Assembly (NCBI RefSeq): GCF_018691265.1
Contig: NW_024881329.1
Coordinates: forward strand, 6,262,001 to 6,326,000
Direction of reading: 5' to 3'
Origin: Tyto alba
Lineage: Eukaryota; Chordata; Aves; Strigiformes; Tytonidae
DNA: 64,000 nt
The notes beneath the pieces were generated by a model, which saw only the letters and a list, made by a program, of their open reading frames with translations, had not been told where the DNA came from and did not search any database. The translations under genes were made by a program, and so were the position numbers. Shown here in pieces: positions 59,761 through 64,000 of this stretch; within the stretch, counting starts at the first letter, position 1; each line of letters opens with the position of its first letter.

Positions 59761-62700
59761 GTGGCCAGTTATGTACATATACATGCTAATACTCTATATA
59801 ATTTTCATATTAATCTTAGGCATGAAACTTCACACTTCCTTGTCTGTCTTATACATCATTCTGCATTCAGAGATGATGTTCTAGAATTTAGAGGAGTAAT
59901 AAGCTGTCAGCAAAAATATTGAGAATTAGTTGATAAAATCAGTAGTAGATTAGAATGCTTGTGAGTCTCCCAGGCTATTGTTAGCAGTTTTACTTAAGAA
60001 ATGCGTGGCTCAATTCTAGCACAGCAATGGACCTGTAACCATCCCGATGTTCTAACTTGCACTTTCAGGATTTCTAATATTAAGCAGATAGAGAATTGGA
60101 TATTGTATCTGTTTACTTATTATCTGAGATATTTATAAAATTGCTTTCAGAGATTGTAGACAACATATCAAAGTTCTTTGCTAACTTGATTTTTTTTTTT
60201 TTTTTTCCCAAGGGATTTAAGGGAAAAGGCATAAGAAAATCAGTTTCCTGGCAATATCTCTAGTACCATGCTCATGATCTTGATAAATTTCACCAGGAAG
60301 TGCAGGTGTTCCCTAATTTACGCGGTAGCCTGGAACATAATTCCCTTTCTCATTGTTTCTGTTGCCTTCTACTGTGGAATGCCACAGTCTTTTATAGTGA
60401 TGTTATATTGCGAAAACTGAAAATGAACCTAGTCAAAATAGGTCCCAGTTACTTAATTAGATTTTTTTTTTATGCTAGAAATTAGATTTTTTTTAATAGG
60501 TTTTATCTATAAATATTTCCTACAAGAGTGGGCAAGTATTAATCCTGTTTTCCAGTATTATTCCTACTTCGCTGATCAAACCTCTTTAGTTAGAACGAGT
60601 GTTTATCACTTTTCTGTCAAATAAAAGATAATGAAGTACACCTACTTTACAGCTTGAACATATATAGAATGTTTTCTTATACCCTTGAAGTCAGCAGACA
60701 GGTGATCAACCCCAAAGTCACTTCTTTTTGTTTATATTCTGAGTGACCTTTTTGCTGAAATACATTTGTTCATACATTTTTAAAAGGTCTTACAGCAGAT
60801 GGCCCTTAAATAACCTCTATCAGTCTATAATCACACAGAGAAATAGTTGAAAATTTAGAGAAATGTAATCCTTTGTTACACAATAATTTTATATTAGTGT
60901 TTAGAAGAACATTTGCAGGTTGAAAGTCATGTATTAAAAAGTGTTATAGCATGTTATATTGTACATCAGTTGTTGATGAATATAAGATACAATACAGGTT
61001 GAAGAATCTAAGCATACACATTTAATTCTTAGGGAATTTTATCTATATGGGAGAAGAAGATCGAAGAGTGTCGATAACTGAGTGAGAATCATGTTGGCCA
61101 TTGATTAAAACATTTACCTTATTATAGAAACCAATTTTGGGTCAAACTACCAAATGCTGTCCTTTTGATGTAACAAGTTTCACTCTCACCAGCTAACTAA
61201 TTACAGTGAAAGTTTTACCTCTTGGTATATATACTTAATACTTCTCATGTGCAGTGGCTGAGACTTAAAACATATTTTATTATGGAGCCCTAAGACAGAA
61301 CTTTCCTTTTTTTCTGATCAGTATGTTCAGCCCTTTCTTCCTTCTTTTTTTCCCTTGCTACTCTAAGCAAGCAATAAACTAAAGGGTATGGCGTTTTTTT
61401 TTTTTTTCCTCTGTAGTAGTTGTTATAAAAAAATCATTACGTTAATGCATCAATATTTTTAATAACAATACCATTGATGGCTTTATTTTTACTTATAAGA
61501 TTTTTTTTTTTTTTGCATACAATTTAAGAAAACAGTGGTTCTTATTATATGGAGTTAGAGCGTTTTTGTTTTCAATTTGTGTTTCGCGAAAGGTTACACC
61601 AAAAAGAACTTGTCTTATTTGCTCATGAGATAGGTGAGGCATTTGATGCAGCTTTCATATATGTTTACAACAGTATGTTATGATCCTGCTCTGAATGAAG
61701 GGACCAGATAGTATCTGTCTTCAAGGATTGCTGGGATTCATGTGTGATTGGTACAGAATTGCTATTGGCCTGAGAGCATCAACCCCTTTTATTGAACCAC
61801 TGAACACTTGCACATTTGTTTTCAGTAGTGACATGAGAATCATGGACTAGTAATAAGGGTACAAGGAAAGGGTGCATGTATTCCATTTTGGTTTCAAGAG
61901 CTTTATTCTCACCTAGCAGCTTGCTGAAATCAGTTCCATATACTCATATAGGTAGTCATTTACTCTCTACCAGGTGATTGAGGGGTCACTGGTAATGGTT
62001 TACCAACTTTAACGTTTCATCGTGCAAATATTATTCTTTCTGATATTGTGGTACTATTTAATACTAGTCATATAGCTGAAAGCCCAAGTCTTCCTCTCTG
62101 GTCCATGTGTAGATGTTACTTTAATTTTAAGAAACCTCATAAAGACCATTAAGTAAAATTACATACATCAGATTACAAGGTCAGGCACATAATTTCCATA
62201 GTTCAAAAATAGTATTGGATCAAGGTTTTTAATACATTGGTTTGTTGCCTTATAGTCTTTTGATTGTGCCAATTTCTCTCTATGCTCTGTAACAAACATG
62301 GTATAGTTGTCTGACCTTTGTTATCCCATTGTTATAGTTTATAAGTTGATAACCATTCTATGAGCTATGAAGTATGGACCTGCCCCTGCTGCATTCCCTG
62401 AAAGAAAAAGGAAAACAAGAAAGAAAGGAAAAAAGAAATCCCTCTCCAGTAACCATTAAATTGTAGGGTGATCTAGAGATAAAAGCAGAATCTCTTTTTT
62501 GCTTTTCAAATATTTGCCTGGCCTTCAAAAGGTATTTGCTTTTTGTGTTTACATTGGATTTATTTTTTTGGCCTACATGCAGAAAGAGAATGATACATTA
62601 AAGAATAATGGACAATAGAGAGGAAAATGCTCTCAGCTTTCACATCTAGCCTGTATTTTCTACTTTAGGTTTATTTTTTTAAATCTTGTCTACTTTTATT

Positions 62701-64000
62701 TAAACAGAAACTGCTGAGCATTGTAAAGGGTTGTAAATGTGAAAGTATCAGATGAAGTACAGTACAAGAAGATTATCTACAGGTTGGCAGGCAGTAATGA
62801 GAGTTGGCAAAGTGCCATTTTCTACTACAAACCTTTGGGACCTCAAGTTATTCCTGTGTGTGGCAGAACAATGTAAGGCTTCAAAAGCCAGTGTTCTGTC
62901 ATTTGCAGAATTGCTTTTTGCTGTTCCTGAAAGAGGCGGGTGAGGTTTGCATCTGTAAAGTTGTATAAATCTTCACCAAGGCAAAAGGAAAGATGCTTTG
63001 GTTGAAAGCTGAGGTCTGTGTCATATCATCTTCAGTTCTTTCCTTCTGGATGGCATTAGGGCTTCCTTGGAACCAGCACTGTCCCTCATGGATTTGTTTT
63101 TATTAAAACAGCAGTTTTTCAGCAAGTTTGTATAAAATATAATTTGATATAAAAGCTCATATTCCAGGGAAGCACCACTTTGGGACAATAACCTGTCCCA
63201 AGGTTATCTTCTTTGTTGCTCAAGTTGTTCCCTTTGTTGTGTTACGTACTACCACATTATGAAAAGCTTGTGATTTTTTTTTAGAGTGGAGTCATGAGAT
63301 GGAGATGTTGCCCAAATCTGCTTACTGTAATAATCAACAATTTTTGATGTCACTAACTTGAAAACTAACATGACCCAATGATTTAATTGAAGTATCTTGA
63401 TTAATGTGCTTTAAAAACATGTGCATTTATAATATATAAAAATATTTTTCACCATATCTATGTCATAAAGCTCTTAGCATGTTACAGTTTGTGAAAATTA
63501 CAGTCAGTTAATAATGTGTCAGCTCCCCACTGTGTGCTTTGTAGGATGCTGAATGGGTGTTACATGATTTATTTGCTGGATTTTGCAGGTTTTCTGTAGC
63601 GTGTCAGATGCCTTGCTGATTGCTTGGTGAAGCCTAGAGCATGAGCTCCCTCCTGCAATGTTTACTTTAAGTCAATCTATATTTGCTTAAAAGTATGATG
63701 TTCTTAAAATCAGATCACCTCCTCAAAACTTTCATAGACACCTGGATACTTTTTAGTGAGAGTATTGTTTGTAATTTTGATGTACATATCGTGTGACAAT
63801 CATAATTTATTCATAGTTCTTAGAATTACAGGTAATGGATTGTTAATGAAACATGTTAATGTATTGTAATTTTGCTAGAGTGCTAATAATACTGCAAATA
63901 ATTTATATACTTCTCTGGGATTTGGGGAGAGGGGTGTGAAGTTACTTAATTGGAATTTATTGACATGGTCCATAATATAGTTAGAAGGATTCTCTCTCCT
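59761..64000. other. Non-coding AT-rich DNA to the window end
   Basis: No gene, RNA or repeat family is recognised. Poly-T runs lie at 60190-60206, 61394-61407 and about 61501-61514. The short ORFs at 60300-60485 and 62752-62943 have no features. Nothing marks a gene start or end before the edge. Confidence 0.5.

Noticed and set aside
1..64000. Search by eye for LTR pairs, retroviral primer-binding sites, tRNA, snRNA and CRISPR-like arrays
   Set aside because: None was seen; CRISPR is not expected in a vertebrate genome, and small RNA genes could be missed without a covariance search.

Overview
The window reads as a vertebrate, most likely avian, non-coding nuclear segment: AT-rich, few CpGs, no operon-like gene packing, and a low density of interspersed repeats. 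The repeats I can recognise are CR1-type LINE fragments. Their 3' ends carry wording typical of bird CR1 (tails near 32033-32275 on the minus strand and 37960-38085 on the plus strand). I also see a CR1-like endonuclease fragment at 6036-6275 (minus) and a heavily decayed L2-like endonuclease fragment at 10543-11010 (plus). I found no complete gene, and no protein-coding exon, tRNA, rRNA or snRNA that I can support. Open reading frames are at most about 180 codons, have no recognisable domains, and are what chance gives in 64 kb of such DNA. I therefore read the window as intergenic (gene-desert-like) sequence or the interior of a very large intron.

Layout. 1-6 kb: plain AT-rich DNA. 6-11.2 kb: two LINE fossils, two short dyads and a long A tract. 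11-22 kb: plain DNA with simple repeats, a pyrimidine tract and an A/C-rich tract; a 121-bp exon-like segment sits at 15859-15979. 22-29 kb: a nested inverted repeat at 22.7 kb and paired AP-1-type sites at 26.9 kb. 28.9-29.5 kb: a stretch that looks like a conserved non-coding element. 30-32.3 kb: a purine-rich tract, two minus-strand ORFs of unknown origin and a CR1 tail. 32-48 kb: mostly plain DNA, with a CR1 tail at 38 kb, the longest ORF at 41.1-41.6 kb and a small degenerate minisatellite at 45.3 kb. 48.4-51.6 kb: the most regulatory-looking part, with two blocks dense in homeodomain, SOX, nuclear-receptor and RFX-type motifs. 52.3 kb: a 22-base G run. 53-64 kb: plain DNA with homopolymer T tracts, a purine-rich segment at 54.5-55.1 kb, a possible decayed CR1 tail at 56.7 kb and an alternating TATG/TA tract at 59.6 kb.

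How it may work: nothing here forms a pathway. If the window has a function it is probably long-range cis-regulation by elements such as 48.4-49.15 kb and 50.99-51.56 kb acting on a gene outside the window. That is inference from motif content and complexity; no conservation, chromatin or transcript data were available.
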